A stretch of DNA of 64,000 nt from Deltaproteobacteria bacterium (GCA_016874755.1 VGTH01000004.1:124001-188000), one strand, 5' to 3'. Shown: positions 48,601 to 57,151, numbered from the stretch's first letter. Numbers and translations: made by a program. The notes: generated from the letters alone by a model not told the origin.

Positions 48601-51338
48601 CAGGAAAATCGTCACTCGCCTTCGATATCATCTACGCCGAAGGACAGCGGCGTTATATCGACAGCTTGTCTGCTTACGCGCGGCAATTTTTGGAAGTGAT
48701 GGCGCGGCCCAATGTCGACCTGCTCTCGGGCATTCCGCCGACGGTGGCGATCGAGCAGCGGCTCAGCCAGGGCGGCAAGAAATCGACTGTCGCCACGGTC
48801 ACGGAGATTTACCATTATCTGCGACTACTCTACTCCAAAGTCGGCAAGCAGCACTGTGTCCAGTGCGGCCGGCAGATTCACTCGCTGACGCGCAGTCAAA
48901 TTCTTGACCGCGTCGCGCGCTCCTATCGCGGCAAGGAAGTGATGATCTTGAGCCCAATCATCCGCGGCCGCAAAGGTTTTCACAAGGAAGTGATCTCGGG
49001 CGCGCGCCGCTTGGGCTATCGGCGCGCGCGCATCGACGGCAAGTTGGTCGACCTGCGTGCGCCCGAGTTAACCAACGGCCTAGAGCGTTTCAAAGAGCAC
49101 GACATCGACGTCGTCATCGGCAAGGGCAAAGCTGGCAGCCGCGAGGTCGAAGCGATGGTCGATCACGGTCTGCGCTTGGGCAACGGTGTGATTCACCTGA
49201 TTTCGGAGGGCGGCGAGCAGGTGTTCAATCAGAAACTGTTTTGCTTGCAATGCGGCATCGGCTACGAGCCGCTCGATCCGCGGCTGTTTTCGTTTAACAG
49301 CCGCCAGGGAGCATGCGCGCAATGCAGCGGCATGGGTTTTCAGTGGGACTTCGATGCCGATTTGATCCTTGCCGACCCGCGCAAATCGGTGCGCGAAACG
49401 CTCGACGTCATCGGCGAATCCTTTAGCTTGAACGCGGCCCATTTGCGGCGCGCCATGGAGCGGCTGAGCGAAAAGCTCGAAGCGCGCTGTGAGATGGACA
49501 CACCATTCGCCAAGCTGAGCAAAAAAGAACAGGAAGAGGTTCTTCACGGCGGCACCGGCCGCGGCAGCGCGCGCGGCATCATTCCCTTCCTGCGCGAAAT
49601 TTGGGGCGACGGCGAGGATGAAGCCAATCAAGAACTGAGCGAGCTGCTTTCGGAAACGGCGTGCAGCGCTTGCCAGGGGCTGCGCCTGAACCCACGCGCG
49701 CAGGCGGTGCGCGTCGATGGCAAGTCGATCTCGCAGGTGACGGCTTTTTCCGTCGAAGCGGCGAAAGAGTATTTCGATTCTTTAGAGTTGGCGCAGGGCG
49801 ACAACGGCAGCGCCGAGCGCGACCGCGCCGTCGCCGACAAGATCTTGCGCGAAATTCAGCAGCGGTTGGCGTTTCTCGCCGAAGTCGGCTTGCCTTATCT
49901 GACCCTGGACCGGCGCGCCGATACTCTGTCGGGCGGCGAGGCGCAGCGCATTCGTCTGGCGGCGCAGCTGGGCTCGAACCTGCGCGGTGTCTGTTACATC
50001 CTCGACGAACCGACCATCGGCTTACATCCGCGCGACAACGACATGCTCTTGCGGACATTGAAACGGCTCGAAGAAGTCGGCAATAGCGTGCTCGTAGTCG
50101 AGCATGACGAAGCGACGATGGAATCGGCCGACCTGATCATCGACTTGGGTCCGGGCGCCGGCGTGCGCGGCGGCACGGTGGTTTCCATCGGCACGCCGGA
50201 GGAGATTCGCAAGAATCCCAATTCGCTGACGGGCGCCTATCTGCGCGCACAGCACAAACGGCTCGGGCCCGAGCGCGCGTTGAAAAAAGCCAATTGGCTG
50301 ACCATCAAAGGCGCCAAGGCGAACAATTTGAAGAACGTCGACGTGCGGTTGCCGCTGGGCATGTGGACATGCGTGACGGGAATTTCTGGTTCGGGCAAGA
50401 GCACGCTGGTCAAAGAAGTGCTTTACAAAGGGCTCAAGTTGAAGCTCGGCCAATTTGCCGGACGACCCGGCGTTTACAAAGAGATCGTCGGTTGGGAGAA
50501 GTTGGAACGTATCGTCGAAGTCGATCAAACCCCGATCGGCAAGACGCCGCGCTCGGTGCCCGCCTCCTACGTCGGATTGCTCGACGAAATCCGCAAGCTC
50601 TACACGCTGACGCCGGAAGCGCGGCTGCGCGGCTACACGCCGAGCCGGTTTTCGTTCAACGTCAAAGGCGGCCGCTGCGAGGAGTGCGCCGGGCAGGGGA
50701 AGATTCGCAAGGAGATGAACTTTCTCCCCGATGTTTTTATCGACTGCGAAGCCTGCAATGGCCAGCGCTTCAACGAGGAGACATTGAGCATCCGCTTCAA
50801 CGACAAGAGTATTTCGGATGTTTTTCGCATGACCGTCGAAGAAGCGGTGCCGTTTTTCCAGGCGTTTCCGAAAATCGCCCGGCCGCTGAAAATCCTCGAC
50901 GACATCGGCATGGGCTACATCACCCTCGGTCAGGCGAGCAACACGCTGTCGGGCGGTGAAGCGCAGCGCATCAAGCTTGCCTATGAGCTGGGGAAGGAAT
51001 CCCACGGCAAAACGCTCTACGTGTTGGATGAGCCGACCACCGGTTTGCACTTTGCCGACGTGGAAAAGCTGATCCAGATTCTTCACCGCCTGGTCGACAT
51101 GGGGAATACGGTGGTCACCATCGAGCACAATCTCGACATCGTTAAGGACGCCGATTACCTGGTTGACCTGGGTCCCGAAGGCGGTCAGGACGGCGGCCGC
51201 GTGGTCGCTTGCGGCACGCCGGCGGAAATCATCCAGGACGGCAAGCAGTCTTTCACCGCGCGCTTCTTGCGTGACTATCTCAATGGCGGTGCCAAACCCG
51301 TCAACTCAAAGAGACGGCGCGAATCGGTGACGGCTTAG
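45666..51338 (+). CDS. uvrA: Tandem (double-length) excinuclease subunit UvrA
   Basis: At 1890 residues this is two UvrA proteins joined head to tail, copy 1 to about residue 930 and copy 2 from about 945. Four Walker A motifs start at residues 33, 618, 975 and 1572, each of the form GxSGSGKS. Each copy has both zinc modules: 'CPHCDIAYRDP...CEACRG' and 'CESCRG...CPECHG' in copy 1, 'CLQCGIGYEP...CAQCSG' and 'CEECAG...CEACNG' in copy 2. Normal UvrA is about 940 residues and dimerises; here the dimer is covalent. Such tandem UvrAs are known in chlamydiae. The first signature motif deviates (LSGGELERVDL). It recognises DNA lesions for nucleotide excision repair. Confidence 0.95.
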   Translation: MTQNAIHIRGAKQNNLKNLDIEIPLNALTVITGVSGSGKSTLAFDILYAEGQRRYVESFSAYARQFLDRMDKPDVESIEGIPPTIAIDQSRPVKTSRSTVGTMTELHDHFKLLFSKIAVLYCRGCERVVERDGAPSVLKKILNLAEGTPMVLTFALSPSTLPWEEVRSNLQRAGFHRLLDGETLRDLEQLNEAPAGAELLQIVVDRFAYRAENRKRIADSLEQAFHYGKGQLTLHLPQDNWRREPFSNHLHCPHCDIAYRDPVPNIFSFNSPLGACEACRGFGRVMDIDMDLVIPDPGKSLADGAIRPWINRTRRTRRLLDFCERHRVPTKKPWGELTDKQKQLVVDGDGDYKGIRGWFRRLERKSYRMHVRVMLARYRAYLTCPDCSGSRLKPDALHYRIDGKDIAQVNAMSVGAAAQFFNDLKPAGALDQVASLILDEIRRRLNYLLGVGLEYLTLDRQSRTLSGGELERVDLTTAIGSSLVNTLYVLDEPSIGLHPRDSRRLVEILHRLRANKNTVVVVEHDPEIIKECDHIIDLGPKAGEQGGEIMFAGSYDALLKDENSLTAAYLSQRKAIPMPARSRKPLFQRAIKIRGACANNLKNIDVEIPLGLFVCITGVSGSGKSSFVEDVLHKNLKKLKEAPTAGVVDCAAIDGVDKISEVVMVDQSPVGTTPRSNPATYMKAFDGIRKLFATADLSKLRGYTPSTFSFNIEGGRCESCRGEGYEKVEMQFLSDVYTTCPECHGSRYREEILEVTYRNKNIREVLDLTVTEALEFFKDVSEIKAAIEPLRAVGLEYVRLGQPLTTLSGGESQRLKLAAHMARARKSGTLFIFDEPTTGLHFHDIERLLWAFNELIEQGHSIVVIEHNMEVVKCADHIIDLGPEGGDRGGEIIATGTPQQIAAVKASHTGVYLRSYVDRNSASPFAATLEKAAQEADAAAAVLDENAIAIVGAKEHNLKNISLNIPRDRFVVITGLSGSGKSSLAFDIIYAEGQRRYIDSLSAYARQFLEVMARPNVDLLSGIPPTVAIEQRLSQGGKKSTVATVTEIYHYLRLLYSKVGKQHCVQCGRQIHSLTRSQILDRVARSYRGKEVMILSPIIRGRKGFHKEVISGARRLGYRRARIDGKLVDLRAPELTNGLERFKEHDIDVVIGKGKAGSREVEAMVDHGLRLGNGVIHLISEGGEQVFNQKLFCLQCGIGYEPLDPRLFSFNSRQGACAQCSGMGFQWDFDADLILADPRKSVRETLDVIGESFSLNAAHLRRAMERLSEKLEARCEMDTPFAKLSKKEQEEVLHGGTGRGSARGIIPFLREIWGDGEDEANQELSELLSETACSACQGLRLNPRAQAVRVDGKSISQVTAFSVEAAKEYFDSLELAQGDNGSAERDRAVADKILREIQQRLAFLAEVGLPYLTLDRRADTLSGGEAQRIRLAAQLGSNLRGVCYILDEPTIGLHPRDNDMLLRTLKRLEEVGNSVLVVEHDEATMESADLIIDLGPGAGVRGGTVVSIGTPEEIRKNPNSLTGAYLRAQHKRLGPERALKKANWLTIKGAKANNLKNVDVRLPLGMWTCVTGISGSGKSTLVKEVLYKGLKLKLGQFAGRPGVYKEIVGWEKLERIVEVDQTPIGKTPRSVPASYVGLLDEIRKLYTLTPEARLRGYTPSRFSFNVKGGRCEECAGQGKIRKEMNFLPDVFIDCEACNGQRFNEETLSIRFNDKSISDVFRMTVEEAVPFFQAFPKIARPLKILDDIGMGYITLGQASNTLSGGEAQRIKLAYELGKESHGKTLYVLDEPTTGLHFADVEKLIQILHRLVDMGNTVVTIEHNLDIVKDADYLVDLGPEGGQDGGRVVACGTPAEIIQDGKQSFTARFLRDYLNGGAKPVNSKRRRESVTA

Positions 51339-51342
51339 TGCT

Positions 51343-51723
51343 GTGGCGAGTAGAATCGTTTCGTTGCTGAGTTACGCCCTGTGGCTGCGCTGCCCGCGCT
51401 GTGGCATCGGCAAGCTTTATGAGAAGCTCTTTCGCATGCGCGCCCGCTGCGCGCGCTGCGACCTCAAGTTTGAAAGAGAGCAGGGCTATTTTGTCGGCGC
51501 GATTTACATTAACTACGCGGCCACGGTCGGTGTTGCGGTGCCAGGGTTCTTCCTACTGGACGCTTTCGCGGGCTGGACCATCGATCAGCAGCTGTCGCTC
51601 TGGGTGCCCTTTGCCGTCATCTTTCCGGTGATGTTTTTCCACCACTCACGCAGCGTGTGGCTCGCGTTTGATCATTTTTTCGACCCGCCGGACAGGTTGT
51701 ATCCCGTGCCGCCGAAAAATTAA
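51343..51723 (+). CDS. DUF983 membrane protein
   Basis: A 126-residue protein of the DUF983 family: two N-terminal CxxC pairs ('LRCPRCGIGKLY' and 'ARCARCDLKFERE') followed by two membrane helices ('AATVGVAVPGFFLLDAFA' and 'LWVPFAVIFPVMFF'). The function of the family is unknown. The GTG start is only 5 nt after the uvrA stop, so the two genes are very likely translated from one message. Confidence 0.85.
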   Translation: MASRIVSLLSYALWLRCPRCGIGKLYEKLFRMRARCARCDLKFEREQGYFVGAIYINYAATVGVAVPGFFLLDAFAGWTIDQQLSLWVPFAVIFPVMFFHHSRSVWLAFDHFFDPPDRLYPVPPKN

Positions 51724-51737
51724 GGGGTCTGGCGTCT

Positions 51738-51765
51738 CGCGGCTACTTGCCGCGCCTCTTGTTCC
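51738..51765 (+). terminator. Small hairpin between convergent DUF983 and TfoX-N genes
   Basis: CGCGGC and GCCGCG (51738-51743, 51749-51754) enclose a 5-nt loop and are followed by CTCTTGTTCCTTT. The T-tract is interrupted, so termination is only possible. Confidence 0.3.
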
Positions 51766-51766
51766 T

Positions 51767-52105
51767 TTAGGTCTCTTTTGTCGCTTTTTTCCTCTGAGCT
51801 TGCACCGCCCGCCGCGCCCACTGGCAAAGCTCGTCGCTATTCTCCAGCACATCCACCGGCACCTGATAGTAGCTTTTTATTGTCTGTCGCGCGTTGGGCC
51901 TAAACGGTTTCATCTTGCGCTTGCGGTACTCATCGACCGTCGTCTCGTCTATTTTGAAATAAAGCTTGCCTTTGTTGACGACGGCAAAGCAGGTTTCGGC
52001 TTGGTACAAGGCGAAGCTGCCGAACATGCGGCGCGCTTCGACGTCTTCTAGTGCTTGCAGCTGGTCGAGCACGAAATCTCTGAATGATTCGTCTTTCTGG
52101 TTCAT
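51767..52105 (-). CDS. TfoX N-terminal domain protein
   Basis: A 112-residue protein consisting of the TfoX-N domain: 'DVEARRMFGSFALYQAETCF', then 'GKLYFKIDETT' and 'VLENSDELCQWARRAV'. TfoX (Sxy) regulates competence in gamma-proteobacteria, but stand-alone N-domains are widespread and mostly unstudied. The ATG overlaps the stop of the upstream EamA gene (ATGA), so the two are co-translated. A lysine-rich tail ends the protein. Confidence 0.88.
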   Translation of the reverse strand: MNQKDESFRDFVLDQLQALEDVEARRMFGSFALYQAETCFAVVNKGKLYFKIDETTVDEYRKRKMKPFRPNARQTIKSYYQVPVDVLENSDELCQWARRAVQAQRKKATKET

Positions 52106-52962
52106 CCGATGGCCAAAAAAATTAGCCCTAGCACCATGGCGCCGGCCGCGGTTAGCCGGCGCGTGGCATCGCCTTCGGCGAGCAGCCGCGTGCCCATGAT
52201 CGTGCCGATGAGAATGCTGATCTCACGCGCCGGTGCGACGTAGCTGACCGGCGTAAATTGCATCGCTGTCAAGACGAGAATGTAAGAGAGCGGTATCAGC
52301 GCCGCGATGCTGATCGCTTCGTAGCGGTGCTCGCGCCATTCAATCTTTGTCTGCGGCCAAAAGTGAATGGCAAAAGGTGTCAGCATGATCGCCCGTCCGA
52401 GGTTGGCGCCCCAATCGAGAGCAAGCGGCGAAAGCGCGAAGCGGCTGACCGCGTGTTTGTCCCACAGTGTATAGGCCGCGATGAACAAACCGGTGATGAG
52501 CGCGTACATGATTGCCCGGCGGCTTCCTTGCGCACGAAAGTTCGCGCCGCTGAAACTCAGCAATGCAACACCGGCGAGAATCAGCGCGGTGCCGAGCATG
52601 GCTAACCACGACGGCCGCTCGCCGAGAAAAACAATCGCCGCGAGGCTCGATAGCAGCGGTCCTGTGCCGCGCGCCAGCGGATAGACGAGCGACAAATCGC
52701 CGACGCGGTAGCCCTGGTTGAGCAGGAGAAAATAGGCCGTGTGCAGTGCCGCGCTGCCGGCCATCAGACCGATCTGCATGAAGCCGATTTCGATCTCCCA
52801 CACGACGATCATGCCGATCGTCAGTGGCGCGTAGAGCACTGCTGATGCCACCGCAACGATCCAAGTAAACGTCGCGTGGCCGCTCGCTTGTTTGTTCAGC
52901 AGGTTCCAGGTCGCGTGGATGAAGGCGGCGACCAGAATGAGAATGAGGGCCCAGAGAGTCAC
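52102..52962 (-). CDS. EamA/DMT family transporter
   Basis: A 286-residue, ten-helix drug/metabolite transporter, distinct from the two near 37-38 kb. Typical stretches are 'AAFIHATWNLLNKQASG' at the start, 'LVYPLARGTGPLLSSLAAI' in the first half and 'YVAPAREISILIGTIMGT' in the second. The start is GTG at 52962 without a clear ribosome site. The substrate is unknown. Operon partner of the TfoX-N gene. Confidence 0.87.
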   Translation of the reverse strand: MTLWALILILVAAFIHATWNLLNKQASGHATFTWIVAVASAVLYAPLTIGMIVVWEIEIGFMQIGLMAGSAALHTAYFLLLNQGYRVGDLSLVYPLARGTGPLLSSLAAIVFLGERPSWLAMLGTALILAGVALLSFSGANFRAQGSRRAIMYALITGLFIAAYTLWDKHAVSRFALSPLALDWGANLGRAIMLTPFAIHFWPQTKIEWREHRYEAISIAALIPLSYILVLTAMQFTPVSYVAPAREISILIGTIMGTRLLAEGDATRRLTAAGAMVLGLIFLAIG

Positions 52963-52982
52963 GGCATTAAGCGGAAATAGCT

Positions 52983-53477
52983 CTATCCATCAAGTGCGAT
53001 TGAGTCGCCGACGCGAATCACACCGCCGCGGAGTACCTCGGCGCGCAAGCCGCCGCGATGGATTAGGCCGCGCATGACCCCTTTGATGCTGAGTTGTTCC
53101 AAGTGCATGCATGGCTCGCACAGGCGCGTGCCACGCAGTACAACCTCGCCAACGCGAAACTCGCGTTCAACGAGATGATTGAGGGCAACGCCGCGCGTTA
53201 TGAGATTGCGTCGCGAAAGCCCGGGATCGAGAGCGATTTGATACTCGCGCTGCAGCGCTTCGAGCGCCTCGATTTCAATCAACGTCACATCGCGGCCATT
53301 GCCGGGATGGTTGGAGTAAGTGCCAAGCTGGGCCGCGTAGCGATCGCCCTCAAGCCCTTTGCCGGGCCAGGCTTGCACGCTGGCAACTGTTTGCATCGGC
53401 GCCGCCGCTGTTGGCGCAATGTGGATCGACAGGACTGTGCCCCATCCGTAGCGCGTGTTTTCTGCTGAAAATTCCAT
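52983..53477 (-). CDS. MOSC domain protein
   Basis: A 164-residue single MOSC domain. The family Cys is seen in 'TRLCEPCMHLEQLS', with 'GKGLEGDRYAAQLG' and 'RRNLITRGVALNHLV' before it, matching the YiiM/MOSC pattern. MOSC domains transfer sulfur or reduce N-hydroxylated compounds, and many bind molybdenum cofactor; moaA in this window fits that use. The gene ends 21 nt before the start of the EamA gene on the same strand. Confidence 0.88.
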   Translation of the reverse strand: MEFSAENTRYGWGTVLSIHIAPTAAAPMQTVASVQAWPGKGLEGDRYAAQLGTYSNHPGNGRDVTLIEIEALEALQREYQIALDPGLSRRNLITRGVALNHLVEREFRVGEVVLRGTRLCEPCMHLEQLSIKGVMRGLIHRGGLRAEVLRGGVIRVGDSIALDG

Positions 53478-53599
53478 TTGACACTAACCTTTGCTTTGTT
53501 TCCAGATAAATCACTCTAGGCAGCTTCGCAGCAAAAAGTGGTTTTGCCTGGGAGTTCCAGCGGTTGTCCTGGTGCCCAGTGTGGATGATCATATCTAAC

Positions 53600-54073
53600 A
53601 TGGATACGACCTTCGACCTCGGCAATCTTCTAGTGCCCACGCCACAAGGTGGGTTGCGTATAGGCAACACACGCGTTTCGCTCGACAGCGTTGTCTACGC
53701 CTACCGCGACGGTGCCACCCCAGAAGAAATTTGCCAAGACTACAGAGCGCTGTCCCTTGCCCAAGTCTACGCCACCATCGCCTGCTACCTGAACAACCGC
53801 GATCAGGTCGACCGCTATCTCGAAAATTCAGAGCAGTGCGCTGAAGTTATTCGTCAGGATCTCGACAGCCGTCACAAAGAATTCCTTAAAGACCTGCGCC
53901 AGCGCCTCGACGTTGCGCGCCAAGCGCCAACGCGCCGCTGGCGCAGTCAAATACCTCTTCGACCAAGACTTCAATGGTCGTATTGTTCAGGGTGTCCATC
54001 GAAGGTCGCCGAGCTGCGATACGGTGACCGCACAGGAAGTCGGTCTATCCGAGGCGCCCGACCCGGGATGTGA
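53600..54073 (+). CDS. DUF433 antitoxin-like protein (run-on C-terminus)
   Basis: Residues 1-110 are a DUF433 protein: 'GGLRIGNTRVSLDSVVYAYR' followed by 'GATPEEICQDYRALSLAQV' and a helical tail 'FLKDLRQRLDVARQA'. These proteins are antitoxins of PIN-like (DUF5615) toxins. The frame continues another 45 or so residues that are simply the toxin's DNA read in the wrong frame, so the natural stop seems to be lost. I start it at the ATG at 53600 (MDTTFD). The toxin behind it is broken. Confidence 0.75.
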   Translation: MDTTFDLGNLLVPTPQGGLRIGNTRVSLDSVVYAYRDGATPEEICQDYRALSLAQVYATIACYLNNRDQVDRYLENSEQCAEVIRQDLDSRHKEFLKDLRQRLDVARQAPTRRWRSQIPLRPRLQWSYCSGCPSKVAELRYGDRTGSRSIRGARPGM

Positions 54074-54295
54074 GAATGGTCAGCAGCTGAAGCGCGACTG
54101 GTGGTTTCGCATGACCACCGAACCATGCGAGCGTACGCAGAGGAACGGTTAGGTTCCCAACTACCGATGCGTAGTCTCATCTTAATCCATCAACCGGCTA
54201 ACGTAGGAGAGGCGATTGACAGCTTGGTGCTGGTCGCCGAAAGCTCTGCCGCCGAAGAATGGGATGTTAAGATCGTGTTCCTGCCGTTTAAGTAG
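53946..54295 (+). pseudogene. Frameshifted DUF5615 PIN-like toxin
   Basis: In one frame the sequence reads 'VKYLFDQDFNGRIVQGV' and onward to 'LSEAPDP'; in the next frame it resumes 'EWSAAEARLVVSHDHRTM' and ends 'IVFLPFK'. The family has three residues between PDP and EW, but only 8 nt are present there (54066-54073), so one base has been deleted. The expected start codon is GTC, not ATG or GTG. The gene is therefore dead, although the antitoxin half is intact. Confidence 0.75.
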
Positions 54296-54321
54296 CTGAG
54301 CAATCGTTCGCCGATTCGCTC

Positions 54322-55188
54322 TCATGCTGACGTCTTCTTCTTGCTCACCAACCCGGTGACTTCCGGCGTCTGCATGCCTTCTTTGAGGAGATTGCAGCTG
54401 CCTTGCTCGAGAATCTCCTGGGCCAATTTCTTGGCGCCGCTGATCGCGGCTTTTAGAAATCCCGAGCCGTAGCTGACGCGGGCAACGCCGAGGTCCTGCA
54501 ACTCCTTGACGCCGGGGGATTGCGGCCCGGCGAGAATGCTGATCGGTGCTTTGACTTCTTTGGCGACTCGGCCGATGGTCTCGGCGCCGTGAAGGTTTAA
54601 ATAGAAAATGCAGTCGCCGCCGGCTGCCGCATAGGCGTTGCCGCGCTTGATCGCCTCGTCAAGAATTTTTTTCGGGTCATCTTTCATGACGTGGAACGCA
54701 TCGACGCGGGCATTTAAAAAAAACTCACTGCCGAGGTCTTTTTTGGTTGCCATCACCGAACTGATCTTGCGCAGGTGCTGCGCCATCTCGACCAAACCAC
54801 TGCCGCCTTTGCCGGTGCTGTCTTCGAGGTTCATGCCGGCGACGCCGCGCGCGACCAGCGCGCGCACGGTCTCTTGGACGCCGTGCTCATCGCCATAACC
54901 TTTCTCGCCGTCAGCGTTGAACGGAACCGACACAGCCGCTGCGAACTGGCCGGAGGTCTCGACAAAAAGATCGCGGCTCATCACTTCGCCGTCCGGATAG
55001 CCGAGCGCTGCGGCGATACCGCCGCTGGTGCCTTGGATCGCTGGGAAACCAAGGTGTTGGAAAAGCAGTGCGCTCAAGACATCGTAGGCACCGGGCATAA
55101 CCAAAATCTCCGGCGCGCGCACCAGCTCGCGCAGGCGGCGGCTCTTGGCGTTGGCGGCGGCTAAGATCTCGGCAGCTATGGGTTCCAT
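54322..55188 (-). CDS. Isocitrate lyase/PEP mutase family enzyme
   Basis: About 288 residues. 'VMPGAYDVLSALLFQHLGF' near the start, 'PFNADGEKGYGDE' (catalytic loop region with Asp) and 'GVAGMNLEDSTGKGG' (metal-binding Glu-Asp) identify the PEP mutase/isocitrate lyase superfamily, which makes or breaks C-C or P-C bonds next to a carboxylate, as in methylisocitrate or oxaloacetate chemistry. The ATG at 55188 has GGAGG upstream. The reaction is unassigned. It is downstream of the SRPBCC gene on the same strand. Confidence 0.9.
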   Translation of the reverse strand: MEPIAAEILAAANAKSRRLRELVRAPEILVMPGAYDVLSALLFQHLGFPAIQGTSGGIAAALGYPDGEVMSRDLFVETSGQFAAAVSVPFNADGEKGYGDEHGVQETVRALVARGVAGMNLEDSTGKGGSGLVEMAQHLRKISSVMATKKDLGSEFFLNARVDAFHVMKDDPKKILDEAIKRGNAYAAAGGDCIFYLNLHGAETIGRVAKEVKAPISILAGPQSPGVKELQDLGVARVSYGSGFLKAAISGAKKLAQEILEQGSCNLLKEGMQTPEVTGLVSKKKTSA

Positions 55189-55258
55189 GGGGACACCTCC
55201 AGGATCGATGCGGTATCGTATGCCAGCACACCGATGCATCGCAAGCAGGACCAGCAGA

Positions 55259-55741
55259 CTATTTTGCTGCAGAGCTGTAGTGCGCTAGCTCGGCGCGCAG
55301 CGACCTCTCGCCCTGCGCCATGGCCCAGCGATGATTCGCAGCAAAGATCGGCTTGAGAATAAACGACAAATAACGCAGCAGCGGCTTGTCAGCGCGAATC
55401 TGCCAGTCGTAGCGAATGTTGGCCCAAGCGCCGTCCTGTTTGAATGTCCAGCGACCCGTGCCGACAAAGTCACCCCACGCTTCGAGCGCGAGGCCGTGCG
55501 GAAAATTCACCTCGGTGACACGGAACTGCCAGCGCAGCGTGTAAGGTAGCCAGCCGCGCGTGTAGAGATCGACGATTTTGCCAACGCCTTTTTCATTGCC
55601 GGGCGAGAGCTCGCGCACATCGAGATAGACCGACGGCCACCAACGTGGCAGGTCGGCGGCGTTGCTGATGATGCGATAAACCTCTTCGATTTTGGCTTCG
55701 ATGCGCCAATGCGTGACGAAACGATAATCGTTGCTCGCCAT
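55259..55741 (-). CDS. SRPBCC family protein
   Basis: A 160-residue START/polyketide-cyclase-like protein. The first strand and helix, 'THWRIEAKIEEVYRIISNAA', and 'LPRWWPSVYLDVRELSPG' are typical; the C-terminal helix is 'MAQGERSLRAELAHY'. The fold forms a hydrophobic ligand pocket; no reaction is known. It starts 7 nt after the nitroreductase-like gene, so the two are one transcript. Confidence 0.85.
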   Translation of the reverse strand: MASNDYRFVTHWRIEAKIEEVYRIISNAADLPRWWPSVYLDVRELSPGNEKGVGKIVDLYTRGWLPYTLRWQFRVTEVNFPHGLALEAWGDFVGTGRWTFKQDGAWANIRYDWQIRADKPLLRYLSFILKPIFAANHRWAMAQGERSLRAELAHYSSAAK

Positions 55742-55747
55742 CTGTGG

Positions 55748-57091
55748 TTACGGCTTTTTGTGCCAATTCACCAGATGTTCGCGCTCGTTGATAGACAAAG
55801 CGTCTGCGCGGTAATGGCGGTCATAGAAGTCGATATCGAGATGACCGGCCTGGAAACCAAGCACTGTGCGAAATGGCGGCAAGTAGGCAGGGAAGCGGCC
55901 GTAGCGGCCATGAATGTATTCACAGTAGGCCACCGTGGCAGCGATGGTAGCAGCGCTGATGTCTGCGACATCATTCGATATCTTTGCCGGATTGCGCCAG
56001 GCGCTATTTTGCGCGCCGCCACGAAACAAACCCTGCGCGCCGTACTTCACGTCGATCACCGCTTCAACCGCCGCTTTCATTGTCGGGTAATAGGGCGGGC
56101 AATAAGGCTGCAGCAAAACGTTGCCGTCGCGCTCCAAGCCCACCGCATAGGGCACGTGTTGATTGCGCCCAAGTAAAGTCATGACTGCGCGCGTCAGGCG
56201 ATTGGCGCCAAGATAGTTGCCCACCGGCATTTCGTTCATGCGGAAATCGAGCGCCTGAAACCAGCCGTATTCATGCTCGGCAAAATTGGGAAAGCCGCCG
56301 AGTCCCAATGCTTGCGCCATGAGACCGAGGTTTTGCAGCATCATGCCTTGCTCGGCGGTGACGAACTCTGTGACCATCGTCTCCAAGCGTTGCACGGTCA
56401 GCACGCGCCCACTGGCCGGATTGTCAATCAGGTGGCCGCCGCGGCTACGACTGAATTGCTTCAATCCCGCCGGTTGGAAATTGGCCCGCTCGTCTACCAC
56501 AAATGCCCCGGTGTGCTCGTTGAAAACCTCCAGCAAGCCGTTGATGTACATGAAGGTCAGCTCGTTGATCGGCAGAAAATAAGTCGTGCCCGGCGTGTAG
56601 AGCGACCACCGATTGACGTTGACGTTGAAAAATGGCACCAGCGGCGGCGCAGCGCGGCCGTGCTTAATCTTGATTCGGCTTTGGCGGTAGAGCTCGGTGT
56701 AATTGCCCTGGTGCGCCGCGTCGATCAGTTGGGGAATCGCGCTGGGTAGAAAATCCTGCGGCCGTTTGATCACGTAAGTCGCGTCGTCGTTGGTCACCAC
56801 CAGCGACACGGTCTGAATCGCATCGCCGCTGGCGATGGTTCGTCCCAACGAGCGCGCGACAATGGCGCCGCCCTGAGCCGCGTCAAAGTTCAGATCGAGC
56901 AGCGCGTGGCCGGTGATGCCCGCCGCCGCGAAAACCAGCAGAGCTTCTTCCTCTTCGGTGAGCGGCAGCGGCGCGTGCTGACTGTGAAAAGCCAGCGGCC
57001 CGCTCGCCATTTTCATCCCTAGGCTGAAACGGCGGGAGCGGCGTTGGATTAGAGCATCGATGAGAGGATAGGCACGAAGTTCCTTGTTCAC
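55748..57091 (-). CDS. Nitroreductase-like protein of unknown function
   Basis: A 447-residue protein. The N-terminal 'LIDALIQRRSRRFSLGM' and the later 'MLQNLGLMAQALGLGG' resemble the FMN-binding start and the 'lAAealGL' helix of nitroreductases, and 'AAGITGHALLDL' also fits that fold. The middle, with 'YTPGTTYFLPINELTFMYIN', is not something I can place. The probable start is GTG without a good ribosome site. A flavin oxidoreductase role is possible, not shown. A terminator lies just upstream of it. Confidence 0.6.
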   Translation of the reverse strand: MNKELRAYPLIDALIQRRSRRFSLGMKMASGPLAFHSQHAPLPLTEEEEALLVFAAAGITGHALLDLNFDAAQGGAIVARSLGRTIASGDAIQTVSLVVTNDDATYVIKRPQDFLPSAIPQLIDAAHQGNYTELYRQSRIKIKHGRAAPPLVPFFNVNVNRWSLYTPGTTYFLPINELTFMYINGLLEVFNEHTGAFVVDERANFQPAGLKQFSRSRGGHLIDNPASGRVLTVQRLETMVTEFVTAEQGMMLQNLGLMAQALGLGGFPNFAEHEYGWFQALDFRMNEMPVGNYLGANRLTRAVMTLLGRNQHVPYAVGLERDGNVLLQPYCPPYYPTMKAAVEAVIDVKYGAQGLFRGGAQNSAWRNPAKISNDVADISAATIAATVAYCEYIHGRYGRFPAYLPPFRTVLGFQAGHLDIDFYDRHYRADALSINEREHLVNWHKKP

Positions 57092-57108
57092 TGCGCCAAC
57101 CGATCTAG

Positions 57109-57151
57109 CAAAACAAAAACTGCGCCTGGTTGGGGCTCAGCCAGACGCAGT
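57109..57151 (-). terminator. Intrinsic terminator after the ferredoxin gene
   Basis: On the minus strand ACTGCGTCTGG pairs with CCAGGCGCAGT (one mismatch), followed by TTTTTGTTTT. It lies between the end of the ferredoxin gene and the start of the nitroreductase-like gene, so the latter must have its own promoter or use read-through. Confidence 0.7.
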
